Origin: Gonatopus flavifemur
Lineage: Eukaryota; Arthropoda; Insecta; Hymenoptera; Dryinidae
Assembly: GCA_018340375.1 (NCBI GenBank)
Contig: JAFFJZ010000003.1
Location: forward strand, 2,542,001 to 2,606,000
DNA: 64,000 nucleotides
Direction: 5' to 3'
Part shown: piece by piece, positions 46,228 through 59,100 of the stretch
Position numbering within the stretch: position 1 is the stretch's first letter
Layout of the letters: every line of letters begins with the position of its first letter
Program-made: the position numbers and the translations under genes
Notes under the pieces: model-generated
Told to the model about the DNA's origin: nothing
Database searches by the model: none
The model's input: the letters and a program-made list of their open reading frames with translations, nothing else

Positions 46228-49200
46228 CACAAGTGTTCCAATTCACTCTCCAAAAACGATACAACGTGTTGACAGTCATCGCGCCTTCCTCGCAATCCAA
46301 AGATAAACGTTTTCAATTTCTTTGTGTTCATGTAGTTATCTCTTCTGGTTTGAACTTCCTTATCTCGTGACGGTGCCGCTTGTACGTGGATACCGTATCT
46401 GAAGTTCGACAAGTGAGTTTGCGTGCTATGTGTTGTACATTGACTCAACGTAGCCTAAAAAATTAAATATTCATCATGAATTTTATTACGTAAAACAGGA
46501 AGTGTTAGGTAGAGGAGTTTGACAAATTCACCAATTTAAGCGCGTTTCTTCGCAAATCCCAAATGTTCGATGTATAATTTTTGTCGATGTGAGGAGGTAA
46601 TATGTGTACGTCCGTTTGAGTATTTTGATCACGACATATCTTTAATTGGGGCCCTTCCTTCGCCAATCTAATCATTCATTAAAGTAAAAACTCATCATTT
46701 TTGGAAGAAAACTAAACACAGACAAAATATTCGACAAAACAGTTTGTCATTGAATCACGAATAATACAATGTACACCCTCAAAAAGTAAACGCAACATAA
46801 TAATAACGTCAAATTTTTTAAACAAGTTATATGATTGGAGTAAAAATATAGTGGAGTCAACTACCCTATGACAATCGATTTTTTTTTCTTCTGAATAGAA
46901 AAAAACATCTAGTTTTGATAGATTTGTATAAAATATTGATGAAAGTTTGATATAATTTCTATAAAAAGGAATCAATTGCTGGTGTTGAATGGATCATCCA
47001 TGGCCCTGCAATGTTGGTGAGAAATTGTTTCTGGCTCTTCGAAACGCCTGCAGTCGAGTTTGCCGAATAAATAAGTAGTTGAATATGGCAAACCTTTAGT
47101 TCTCCCTGCACAAAATATTACAACACATTTCTGGAACGTCCCAGAAATGTCTTTGAAGATTTCTCCAAAGAGATCATTAAGATGTTTTTTAAAAATGTTT
47201 TAGAAATGAGAATAATTGAAAAAACCTAAAAGATATCTTTTGACGTTACGTACCCTGGTTAAAAATCTTATAAAATTCCATTTGTCAAATTCAATTGATT
47301 TTTTTAACCAGGGTAAGCCTTTTCAACCCTTTGTAAAAGATACTTCGAGACACAAAACGCTGTGGGGTTTTTTAGATATATCGAGCATGTCTTGGAGGTC
47401 TCAAGAGCCCAGCTTACGTTGTCTTATAGAAATCTATTGAAAAAGACAGAAACGGATGGAAACAAATAGACTTGGCATGCAGGTTTTGTGCATTTCAATC
47501 GGTTTCTACAGTACAACTTTCTAAATAAGAAGATCTAAGATATGTTTGAGATATCTCAAGATACGTTAAAATATGTTCAGAATATCTAAAAGCATCGCAT
47601 AAAATATCTTAGAAATATCTAAAATATATGTTGAACAATGAAATGTTTACTGGGATGGCACTGTCGAGATATTCCTCTATCTAGATACCATTCCACTACA
47701 TATGTGAACAACCCTGTGGAAAATTTACATTGTAGTGTTGATGCGATAACGGATGGTGTTTCGTAAAGATGTATATGTAACTAACTTGTCTTGGTTTTTT
47801 GTAGCTTCCATAATTTCTTGTAACTGAAACAGATGAATGTATTCAGGATGCTTGCGGATAAACTGAAGAGCTTCGTAAACGTATCTGAAAATGTTAAAGA
47901 ACTTGGAAGAATGAGTTCGTTTGAAAATCACACTCTGAAATTTTCAAAGATTTTCAGTGAAATTTTTCCACCAGGGATCATACAAACTTGTCAGGGTTTC
48001 GTCCAAATTTTTCAGCTGCTGGTATAGAGCTGAATGCATAATACTTTCCCCGCCATTTAGCAACACCATTGTTTGGATTTCCAGGAATCAAAGTACCTCC
48101 ACAAACCACAAACGCCCAAGCACAGAAGCCTAAAAACTATACATTCATTGTGTCACATCTTCAAAATGTCCACTGTTTTTTGTCCATTCTAAGCAATACC
48201 AACTTCTAAATTGATGTTTTCGAAATCTTTTGTCATATCTGGATAGTATAGAAGACAATCACCGCATTCAGCTACCCAAGAAAAGATAAGTTTATTAATA
48301 TTTTAATCATTCGCGTGATTTTTCACAAGTAATGTAAATAAATAATAAATTTATTACTTATAACTTTCCCCATAGTTCTTTCCAATCTATCAGCGTCGCT
48401 TGAAATTTCTTTATTCCCCAATAACTTATTCAATTTAATTTCAGTGCTTTCGTGCAAAATCTGTAAATGAAGATTTTCATCTTATGTAACGAGTGCATGG
48501 ACATTGTTCAATCATCAAACAGAATGGATACAATTTTTATCGATCCATCCCTCCAGCAATGTTCCACGTATAGAAAAAAAAAACGTTTCAAAAATTAATA
48601 CATTTTCTACTAGATTAGCAAAATAAGTGAAAATACCCCTGTTATTATCAGACGGTGTATTGAAAATGTGTGCTCGATCATGCGGGAAATTGCACGCTCA
48701 CACTAAACAATAAATTACAATAAATTACATTTTTACTATGCTGTCTGATGATAAGAGGGATGTTTTCTATTATCCTGCTAATTTAGTGGAAAGTGTGGAG
48801 GACAATGGTTATGCGATGTAAAATGTTCATGTTGTTGCTAGTATTGGATGTTTCGAGACATCCGAAATTCATAAAAGTTAATGAATAATCATGTTTGGAA
48901 AATTTATTACCGTGATACTCAGATTATGAAATTCCTCGAGAAATGTATTAATGCTACTCAATACAATGACTTCATCCTGTAGACTCAACCATATATCGGC
49001 AAGATCGATAAATTGTGGCTATATGAAACACAAAATGTTGATATTCGTTTTGGAGCTCATAGAAAAAAGTATAATAAAATATGTAACTTACATATACTTG
49101 TGCTGTAGGAACAGCAGTTCGGTAACGAACTGTATCATGAAGTTTGAGAAGTCGATTTTGAAGACGTTCTACGAGATTCTTGATTTCCGTTTCACATTCT

Positions 49201-52072
49201 TCGATGTTATTCAATAATTTCCTAGAAATGCAAGATATGAACAACGTCTTTACAGATCAATTCTGATGAAAATTTTATCTCATTCGGGTATGAAGATACA
49301 TATTATGAATAAATACGTCAAAATAATACATAATAATGAAAATTGAATTGAAAATAGTAACTGAACTATTTTCTCGGGGAAACCAAAAATTCACAACTTT
49401 TTGCAAAAGATTCAATAAGTGTTACTAGTTTTACATACCTGATATAAATTTCTTCTTGGCGACTCGCAGTCAACATTTCGATAGCCCACTGTTTATCTTT
49501 GGTAGTTAAATCCTCTTCCTTCTTAACCCAACAATAACAATCATCATCCGATGTTTCATTCAACATGAGATAACACGAGTTTTCAACAACTGTTGTCAGT
49601 TTATATACTTTTTGCATTATTTTCTCCAACATTTCTAAAATTGATCGATGCGTCCGGTTTGAAGCAGTTTGTAGAATGTTTGGCACTATATGAAAAATAT
49701 TTTAAAAACTGTAGAATAGTTGTTCAAGAAACTAATTTCAAAATCTGTCAAGTATTGAACTGGACAAGTCTACGATGAGTTGCTCAAGCGAGGACATTTC
49801 CTTCCTTCCCTTTTTACCCCAAGGGGACTCGACTGGTCTCACAGCCCCAGCCCTATTAAAAATGTCTGACAGAACCGGACAACATTTTGAGCCTGATCTG
49901 TCAGGTTCTGCCTGACATTGCCTGGTTTGTACATTTGTTTAAAAACTCATAGAAGTGCTAGAGAAAGCCAAACAGAACCTGTCAGGTCCGGGTAAAAATC
50001 CTGTCTGGTCCTGTCAGCAATTGCCAAGCTATCCGAGCCAAAAACCGACCAAATCCTGAATAGGGAGGCCTGAAAAATTCTTAAACTGGGCCTGCTTGGA
50101 TTCAAATCATTCCTACTCCCAATGAGTTATTCACGATACTGTTTTGATAATGGAAAATGATATTTACAGTCATCAATTCCTTCTCCACTTCTTTGGTTGT
50201 CTTTATTGAAAAGACGTATTCCTGCAACTATACACATCAGTTCCATTAGTTGCTGTTCCTTCTCGTATTTCTTCAATGTCACATAGTGTGTTAATTCTGA
50301 AGGTTGAAACACGCTTTGTAAAGCCACCGACACTTCCCTAAAAATGAAATGTCCTCATGAATCAGTTCAGATGGAGTCCTCCTGTAAAAGCACTGATTTC
50401 TTTAATAACTGGATCCGGTATTGCTCATAGCTTCAATATTACTTTCTAAATACGAAAGAGCGAGAACCTCCACTTTGTTGGTGTGAGAATTCACTCTTCG
50501 AGCAGCCAAAAGGAAACCTATCTTCCCACTCTTTCCATTTTAAAGAGTCAATTCGAGGATTCGATTGGAGTTGGTCAAATTACTAGAAAGCGAGGTGAAA
50601 TTGTTTCCTGGGACAAATAGCGCAATGTTTGTCAATGGGGCCTTGAAAAACTCTTCATTTCACTTCAGAGTTCAAATGAACTGCTCTAAAAATACTCCAC
50701 GAACTTTGTGCTATCTGGGATATATGGCATTGACTCCCTTCCCGTCTCATTAGCAAAGGGTGGGTGTTATTTTTATCGGTTCTTTCCAAATATTCAGAGC
50801 TCTATGCTTTGAATTGCTATATGCCGTGTCCAGTTATTATCTGCAGAAAAAATATTATCTTATGAATTATGATTTGAGAGTCCCTGGTGAAAATCAAACG
50901 TGAAAAATGTTTCAATTCCCACTCAAATGACGCTTGGATGATTGTTGAGGTTACATTTCCTGGCCGCTCTACACGCTCCATTCTCACCAGGGGTTGTGGC
51001 AGAGGGCTACTACTTGCACATTTGGGCTATCAAAAATTTAACATCATGAAGATTAGTTGCTAGCAAAATTAAATAAATTTTGAGCTTCCGGATTGGAGCC
51101 GTGTCTTGTATCGGTATACCATCCTGAAAAAGCCAGCTGCAATGATGGCAAAACGTCGGCAACCAACCAATCATGAACTCTGTTGTTTTTTCAATAAGAC
51201 AATTTAGACAGCGCAATAGTCTCTGATGCAGTTTAGATTTTCGTGAATTGAATAATCACTTAATCACGGATAAAAGCTATTTCAGAACAAGAAACATTTC
51301 AGTGACCATCCGGACAGCAGTAAATTTTCATTGTAGCTGCAGAAATCGTTAAAGGCCATCCAAACTGTCTGTCAATGCCTGAAATGTCTGTACATACCGC
51401 TTACTACTTAGAAGTAGATAATACTGTCTGTACGGTAAAAGGGGTGTAATTTCTGTAATTAATGAAGAATGATGAATTGTTTACCTCAAAATGCATGGGT
51501 TCGTCGGATTTCCTAAACCACTTAGAAGAGTAATCACTACTAAAATCTTCTGATATAATCTTTCAATATCTTTGTCATCGTGTATCCGATCCGTTTCGCA
51601 AATCTCATTCACAAGCGGTGTAGTTTTTTGATGTAAACATAATCTGTATCTTTTGATAATTTCCTCTAATATCAAATATAGTACTGCATTTAGAATAATT
51701 TTCATTCTGATTTATATTGTCATCGATCTCATACTAACCTCTCTCTTGATAATGTTTTACATAATAGAGTTGGTTTTTAAGCGCAATCAAATGAGGAGAT
51801 TTTGCTACCAATCTCTGTACAATTGCTTGAATTATTATATCATAATCTACTTTATTTGTATCTTCAATTTGATAATTTGGATTCAGTTCGTATAGAGAGA
51901 TCTAGAGAAGGTACATTCCTTTGAATTTCATATTGAGAAGATAAATGTTCAAATCGTAAAAACTGTATTTCAAATAACTCACCAAGAAATAAATGAAATC
52001 TTTTGTGACGTGCAATTCGTGGTTTTCGCATTCCCGTAGTATTTTTTCCAAAGCATCATCTTTTTCGTCCAT
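46227..52072 (-). CDS. CFAP206: CFAP206, ciliary radial-spoke-associated protein (13 exons)
   Basis: An axonemal protein that in other organisms anchors radial spoke 2 and links it to the central pair. In an insect it is expected in sperm flagella and possibly sensory cilia. Coding exons, minus strand: 52072-51983, 51901-51739, 51683-51485, 50337-50168, 49685-49439, 49221-49092, 49018-48911, 48460-48358, 48271-48200, 48129-47988, 47884-47786, 46667-46532, 46454-46227. Total 628 residues (human about 622). All joins keep phase. Family landmarks in order: LLSGLGNPT, EVSVALQSVF with IVAGIRLFNKD and GEGIDD, RTAVPTAQVY, LADIWLSLQDEVIVL, PGNPNNG with KYYAFSS, then NTQTDVHILPP, WDLRRNALKL, HSTQTHLSNFR and FIFGLRGRRDD near the end. 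The second intron is only 55 bp. The donors after VIT (48357) and QDK (47785) are non-consensus beyond GT but are the only ones that keep frame. Confidence 0.92.
47251..47315. repeat. Small hairpin, taccctggttaaaaatc arms
   Basis: taccctggttaaaaatc (47251-47267) pairs with gatttttttaaccagggta (47297-47315) around a 29-bp loop, in a CFAP206 intron. A degenerate set of agatatct-like iterations follows at 47525-47640. Confidence 0.55.
49861..50022. repeat. GC-richer foldback repeat in CFAP206 intron
   Basis: The left arm (tgtctgacagaaccggacaa ... ctgtcaggttct) and the right arm (agaacctgtcaggtccgggt ... gtctggtcctgtcagcaatt) are imperfect inverted copies of about 50 bp. Base composition is richer in G+C than the surrounding intron, suggesting an inserted non-autonomous element. 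Confidence 0.6.
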
Positions 52073-53009
52073 TTTAACGAACTACTATGCGATACGTGAA
52101 TACCGAATCCCTCGAGGAGCGAGTTTGATCAATATTTAGATATTCAATTATCAGTATTTAGCGATTGGAATTATTTCTGATTATTCAACAATGACGCTAT
52201 GCGATGATGAATTTGAAATTTGTTCCTTTGAAAATTTTGAGATTTTCGACTTTCAAAACAAAAAATATCATTGAGATTCTGCATACGAGAGTGATTCAAA
52301 TCTCGAAGCCCACCATAAATTACGACACCACTGGAATAGAATGAAGTAAATTTTGAATCACCATCAATGAAACGTCAACTTCAGGTATTCATGAAAAACC
52401 TTTTTGATTCATCAACAAATATTTGAATTTCCCGCTTCGAAGCACATCAACTATTTTTTCCATGTACTTCCGAATTACCGAGATTTCTTCAAATCATAGA
52501 TCGATGATTTTTTTTTCGACTGATGAAAATTACCTTTCCATCTATTCTTATCTAAACATTCCTTCGATGAGCATTCAAAATGATTCGGCGAATTGAAGAT
52601 TCCAGAGTATCGGCGTTATTCAAATTTTCCCGCGTTTCAAATCTCCCAGCTGGCGGTATCGTTCGAGAGCTCGAATCGAGTATCGAAATCGAAGAAGGAA
52701 CGTAGAAACTTCAGAGGGATCGCAACCGTCCTACCCTCGTTGCCGTTGGTGATTAAATTGCAATGCCAGTAGTCGAATGCAAGTTGGGTTGTTCGGAACG
52801 TTTCATGTTGGTGCGTGCGCGTGACGTTTTTGAACACAGAGAAAAGCTACATATATATTCGTATATAGAGAGAAGCAGGCAACTAAAGTGTGCAGTAGTA
52901 GAAAGCGTGAAAGAGAACAAACCGTTGTCATGACGTTCGCGTGAGACGCCGTGTCGTGTGTGCTGTGTGTGAGTCCATCAGACATATAGAATGAGATAAT
53001 TATAATAAC
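52073..53009. other. Divergent promoter region, CFAP206 and 53-kb gene
   Basis: 937 bp between start codons of two divergently transcribed genes. The right half (52630-52990) is richer in CG dinucleotides than its surroundings, as is common for promoters. Two short upstream ORFs, starting at about 52805 and 52930, precede the 53010 start codon. No TATA box is assigned. Confidence 0.5.
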
Positions 53010-53127
53010 ATGGCGAGTGATAATACATGGTGCTCTAATACACGGTACATCGTCACGATACAATGGAAATTGGTGCTTGTTTTGTTGATAATCGCTATTG
53101 TTCCTATTGCTTACGCTGGTAGTCAAG
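53010..53127 (+). CDS. First coding exon of an unidentified secreted or membrane protein
   Basis: ATG at 53010 opens 39 codons plus one base before a strong donor (g|gtgagt at 53128). The peptide starts MASDNTWCSNTRYIVTIQWK and continues with a hydrophobic stretch of about 17 residues ending IVPIAYAGSQ. This is a good signal peptide or signal anchor, with a plausible cleavage after AYA. No downstream exon starting in phase 1 was found up to 64000, so the next intron is probably longer than 10.8 kb, as in many neural cell-surface genes. The protein family cannot be named from this exon. Partial gene. Confidence 0.6.
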
Positions 53128-56100
53128 GTGAGTCATGCTCAGTCGATCGGATTTGACAGTTAATATCGTCGGCTGATTGTACGATTCCACGTGTTCAAGT
53201 CCCTGATTCGATCCTCTTTTTTTTTTTTTTCTTCGATACCTCATTATCGAGTCAATAAACGATTCTTTGTCAAGTATCGAATTAATAATTTTACGTATAT
53301 ACATATAAACACGTATACTCGCATATACGTGTTGTATACAATGAATCATTGGTAATTCGTCAATTCTTTGTTGATAATATCAATTTCCCATCCCTTGAAA
53401 ATTGATTGATTCATATATTTTGGTAATGTTTATGCCATGCATACCCATGTAAGAATATTTTTGATGCAACGTAAGTACTGGTGGTCAATCTAACCTATTT
53501 ATTATGAAACGTCAGGTTATCTTATCTGTTACAATTCTTACGATATTTCAACGTATCGGGGACTTGGATGCATCATGCCGTTCGTATTTGACATATTTTC
53601 ACGTAACTTTTGAATGAGAAAAGAAAGTTGAATGAATCATAATCGAATAGTTACGTCAGAAATTGGATTGTATATAACGTACTAGTTCGTCTCGTCGATG
53701 TCTTGTTGATAAACAAAAATCAGCTGCTAGGACGATGTTTCGTAATCTGTCGCATTATCGCGTTTACATTATTACACGTTACAGTCAATATTTACATAGT
53801 CATGTCAATTGATTTGAAATTCATTCATTCTTTTATGTTGCATACTTTTTATCGATAAAAATGTTTAATTGATTGGTGATCTAATAGTCATTGTATATAC
53901 TGATTTCTGGAAGATGAGAGTTTCTCTTTAGAATAGAATGAGAATATTCGCTGTTTTTATTGAAAGAAACATCGATGCAGCATTGGGATTGCCATCTGAT
54001 TTCTCAGAGTTATATAATAAGGGAATATGATGTTGAACAGAAACATTATTTTCAAAACCAAAAAAAAAATGATAAATCAAAACTAGGTCATTTCATTTAC
54101 CATTACGTAATGAAATATGTGCACAATACGGTGCAGGATACTATTCAATACAAAGTTGATTTATACCCTATCTTGTATCCAAAGCTTATGCACACAGATA
54201 TATATATAATCATGAAGCGTAGCGCATAACGTGATGTTTTTTCTGTATTGTCTACATGCCCTTATGGCTTTATATATCACATTTGTGCGTTGTGTGCTCA
54301 AGCTTTAACCGTGGACGTATAGTATAAAAGGGGAAAATATGAATACTTCGAGTATTGATACAATTATAAAACATACTAGGCTATGTACGGAAAATTTTTG
54401 AAAAATTCTCTGTGAAATAAAGTGCATATGAAGTTGAGACTAACAGTCATAGGATTAGCAACCAGTCATTGTAACTTTTGATTAAACGTTGTTGAAGCTT
54501 CATTTATAATGGAAATCGATTAAATAGCATCCCACTAATCGTTTGTGGGGAACGTTAAGATAATTCTGCAAAACTATATCAGATTTAGGTTGAGAATGAT
54601 ATGTTTGAAGAAAGATATCGAAGTTTCACATCGCTCGATTGATCATGATAAAACAAACTGCAACGTTTATGACAGATAGCGACATGAACTCTCTTTAGAT
54701 TACCTTCAACTTCACTGAATTGCTGTAGAACAAATATGCTCTCTGAGTTGAACGTGTTGAAAATAAGAACCTGTTGGGATATCTTGGTAAATCCTAGTCT
54801 ATTCTCCCAATTGAGCTTATTTTTCGACCATTTGATCAGTGAAATGCAACGAGTGCATGAACTTTCTTTTTATGTTGTAATCCCCTTGACTCAATCCAAT
54901 AAAACGACTAAAATATTCCATTGTTACAATATTATCATAATAAATTTCGCAGTTGGTACAAATCTGTTTCAATGAACATTTGGATTGTTCAAACTGGCCA
55001 TTCACTTTGAGTAGAAGCACGGAGATCTGCGACGAGTGATTAGAAGTTCTAATGCAATCGCTGAATTGTAGTAACTTTGAATTTGAATGGAGATTTCAAA
55101 TAGGTAACTTGATGGAATTGTCGTGTTCTGTTTAGGATTCCGCATTGTAAGATATATATGAAAATAATTCCAACTCGATTTTGTTGGTCACGAATTTTGA
55201 TTTTTGAAAATCATATCTTGGGAGAAAAATCAATCAATCAATTAGTATGAATTTCCTTGTTCTTTGAGCTTCAAGGAATTTATGTTCATGAAATATTCGT
55301 GTGAATGAATTCATAGAAACATCGATAGAATGAACCAAGTTCGGCAGACGGAGCAAAATATTTCTTTGGTTCGTCGGCAAAATATCCTTAGGGCAAAAAA
55401 AACGGATGCCAAGCAATTTTGAAGTCTCATTTATGTTTTATAATTCTTCGACGGTTTGCCAAGTTCAGAGGACACGCGACGAAAAAGGTTCAAAGTTGAA
55501 TTATATTCTCCAATGACGAGGAGATTGTTGTTCCAGCACAAATCAAGGATTCTTATCTCATATTTAGAGACTTTCTTTTTTTGTGCGTTGAATTTCCAAG
55601 AGAGGGAGAAAAAAAGTTTTCTCATCGATACTAGAAAGCTCCTGATCCGTGAAAATTGTCAAGTTTTTTACAACCACTCGTTTTCTCTAAAACTAAAAAA
55701 GTAAAAACTCACACGTCGCACTTCATCAAGTTTGAGAAGTAGGTTTGACCGCTTTTAATGGAATCTTCACTCGTTTCGAGAGAATTCTCACTCTTCGAGA
55801 GTAAAAAAATCACTCCGGAATGGAAGTGGCTGTGAATTTTTAACTAGGGGTGGACAAAACTACAGTCGGCGCGATTAATCCGTTTTCTTGTTTCCGATTG
55901 AAACTTGTTGACAATTTATTGTTATTCAACTGAAAACATTTATGATCAGTTCCCGGTATTCAGGACATTATTCTTCACATATTTATCTACTTGAAACTGT
56001 TCCTGATTGATTAACAATGAATTGGCCACAAGGATCTTTCGGAAAAGAAGGAAAGGATTAATTGGACCCACTGTACCAGTAATCTTTAATTTTATATAAA

Positions 56101-59100
56101 ATATTGTATCAAGTTTCTGTAGATGTTTTTATAAAAATTTGTAAAAACTTGATATAAAATCTATATAAAAGTAATGATGATTAATGTTGATTTTTCCTGT
56201 CTCTGTTCATTATTTAAAACTTCAGAGTATTGCTTTAAAATTTAACAAGCTCCTTTATGGCGAGTTGGATAGAGAAATCTTACTCTAAAAATTTCAAAGA
56301 GTATTTCAAAGAGTATAAGAGTGAAAGAATATTCAAAATTTTATATCAATTATATATAATCTTTAATTTTTCCACTCGGGAGTTTACTGATGGAAAGGAT
56401 GCAGCTAAGCTGCAGTAATTGAAATTTAGTTACTCTTTATGTGATAAAATTTATTATACATGGTTCGGAAGAAAACACGAATGTTTATGAAATTTAAAAA
56501 CATTTCCAACAGTTCAGTTAAACCCTTGCTTGAAAATTGACTTTAAATGGAAAGATGTATTTGATTTGAAGAAAAGATTTATTTGATTTTTAATGTTTGA
56601 TTAAATCTTTTTTTTCAGTGGGAGCGAAAGGAATTTAGCCACGGTAACCTGAATTTGCTTGTTTAACTGAATTTGAACTACCACCGCTAGAAATCTAGTA
56701 ATCAAAAATAAGAGTACAAGCTTTGTTCCAGTTGAATCACAAATTTGGTTCAAGCAAATGAAATTTAGTGGATTGACCTGACGGTTTATTCACAGTCGTC
56801 TCATTGTTTAGCTCTCCAACATTCAAATACTCCTTTTTCTTAGTATAATTACATAAACTAAACGAATCCCCAGGTGTTGAATACTCTGAAAATTAAAAGA
56901 AAAGTGCAAATAATCATGATGAACAGTTCTCCATCTAAGAAGAACCTTCACTCTCACCATATTTTGGAGAATTTTTGGTAGAGTTACTACCATTGACGAA
57001 GCAAAATATTTTCTTATAATCAGGAGAAATTTTTCTCCGTAACCGAGAGACAGAATTCACCACTTGATACCTTACGAAAATTGTTTTAGATGAGGAAGAG
57101 AAAAAATGTTTTACCATAATAGAAAATCTATTTAACAATTCTGCCCTTGAATTTCTTTCCTCTTCATCTGATTTTCTCTATAGAAAAAAATAATTATAAT
57201 AAGATATATCAATTACCGTTGAATAATCATCAAGAAACAAAGATTTCCTTTCAGTAAGAATGCACATGAATCAATTTTTCTCTAAAACCTCGCATTTCAT
57301 CTGCGCGTATTACTCAAAGAAGATGATGAACACAGAAAAAAGATCCGTATGATGATTATATTCTTGGGAAAAGATGCAAGCACCGTCTCATGAGCGAACC
57401 ATAATTAATTCTGTACAGGACTGTGAATCCAAAGATTTTCCAACCAAAACTTTTCAAGGTTCTCTACCTCACCTCATTATTTTTACGTAGTTCTCTCAGA
57501 ACACTCGACGAGCCGTGAAGGTAATGGCAAAAGATCCTTGAGTTTCTGCACACTTTGGAGAATGTTGAGTTTCACAAGTTTTTTTTTGTTTAACAACTGA
57601 CACTAAACCCTCATTATATATAGGGAAAAATAATGGAAAGATAGAAAAATCTTTTGAAGAAGAAATGGGGGATCATTATTCATTCCGTGTGATTGAAAGA
57701 GAAAACACAGAGGATTTTTTTATATACCTTTTCTAACCACTTTTATTATTATTTCTCATTTATGTTCTTGTCAGAAACATGGTGAATTTTAATTCAATAT
57801 ATCGGGAATTTTTTGTCAAACGCATGTGAATATTCGTATTTGGAATTTCACAGTAATTCTGTGTTTGCGTCGTGAGCTTCACGGTTAAAGTATAAGTCTC
57901 TAGAAAGAAGTTAGCTACTTTTTAGCTGTCACAGTAAAATAAATCAGCTACAAAGGCGAATTTTTTTGCTTTAATAACGAAAATTTAGCTGCAGGAGCTG
58001 ATTCAATGACTGTCCGTGTCCGCGCTAGCCACTTCGCTGCTGGATTGCCACTTAAATTTGGATTTCAGGGGTAAGGAGATGTAATTGAGATTCTTGGATT
58101 AAGCTTGGAACTACACTTGTTGGATACTGATTTCATTTTTAAAATCAGTGATTGAAAATTGAGCACTCATCTTCGTCATTCCTTCTAAAAATTCAGAAAA
58201 TATAGATATAATCTTATATGTATATTTTCTGAATTTCCAGAAGGAATGTTTTCACAGTGTCGATATTTGCGCTACTCATTCCAACCAAGGGGGTAGAGAA
58301 ACTTGTTATTGCCATAGGGATTCAAGGAATATCACATAGCAACCACGGTCCGGTCTACCATACCCGCATTGTGTGGAATCAGAAGATTTTGGGCGATGTG
58401 AAACTGTTTCATTCGTTTAATCACCGATGCTCAAAAATTCATCAACTAAGATTCGATCTCTTTTGAATTATTCAAAAACTCAATTATTCGTAGAGTTGAG
58501 GTTCCATCGAAATCAAAAACATCTTAAAGAGAGTTCTCGTGGTGGTAATACGCTACGAAACAAACTCGCTATTAATTTTACATCCCATAGAAGGAATAAA
58601 TTCTACGACTACGAAATCCTCTTATGAGATCACAGCAAAGCTTGCTTGTAAAACAAATTCATACTCCTGTGCTATATGAGAATTTAACAAGGATGAAACT
58701 TTATTAGAATACCATGTTTGCACAGATGAATATAAAAAGAGAATTTCATACGAACAATATTACTCGACATATCAAACATAGCGAATTTGAATTTCAACCT
58801 CCAAGTAGAAAATCATCGGGAATATTTGTAAGATGATTTTCAAATGTTCAGATTTTATTACGCATTCGGAGATTTCAAACTCGTTTATATTCACGGATAA
58901 CAAGAAGACGCGTCGCAGTCGATGAATCAGATGTTTAAAATAAAAATCCGTATTTACAATGCGGAAAAGTAACAATGACGAAACAAATGAAGAAGAAAAA
59001 AGAAATTTTTTATCTTGGAGAATTTTTGTCGAGGATAATAGCGAATATGATGAAAGCGGTGAATCGATGTTTTCGGCATCTTAATAGATGTTTTTAAGCT

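Noticed and set aside
52738..52755. gttgccgttggtgat as an RFX X-box for CFAP206
   Set aside because: Only the first half-site fits the consensus, and it is about 670 bp upstream of the start codon. Too weak to call.
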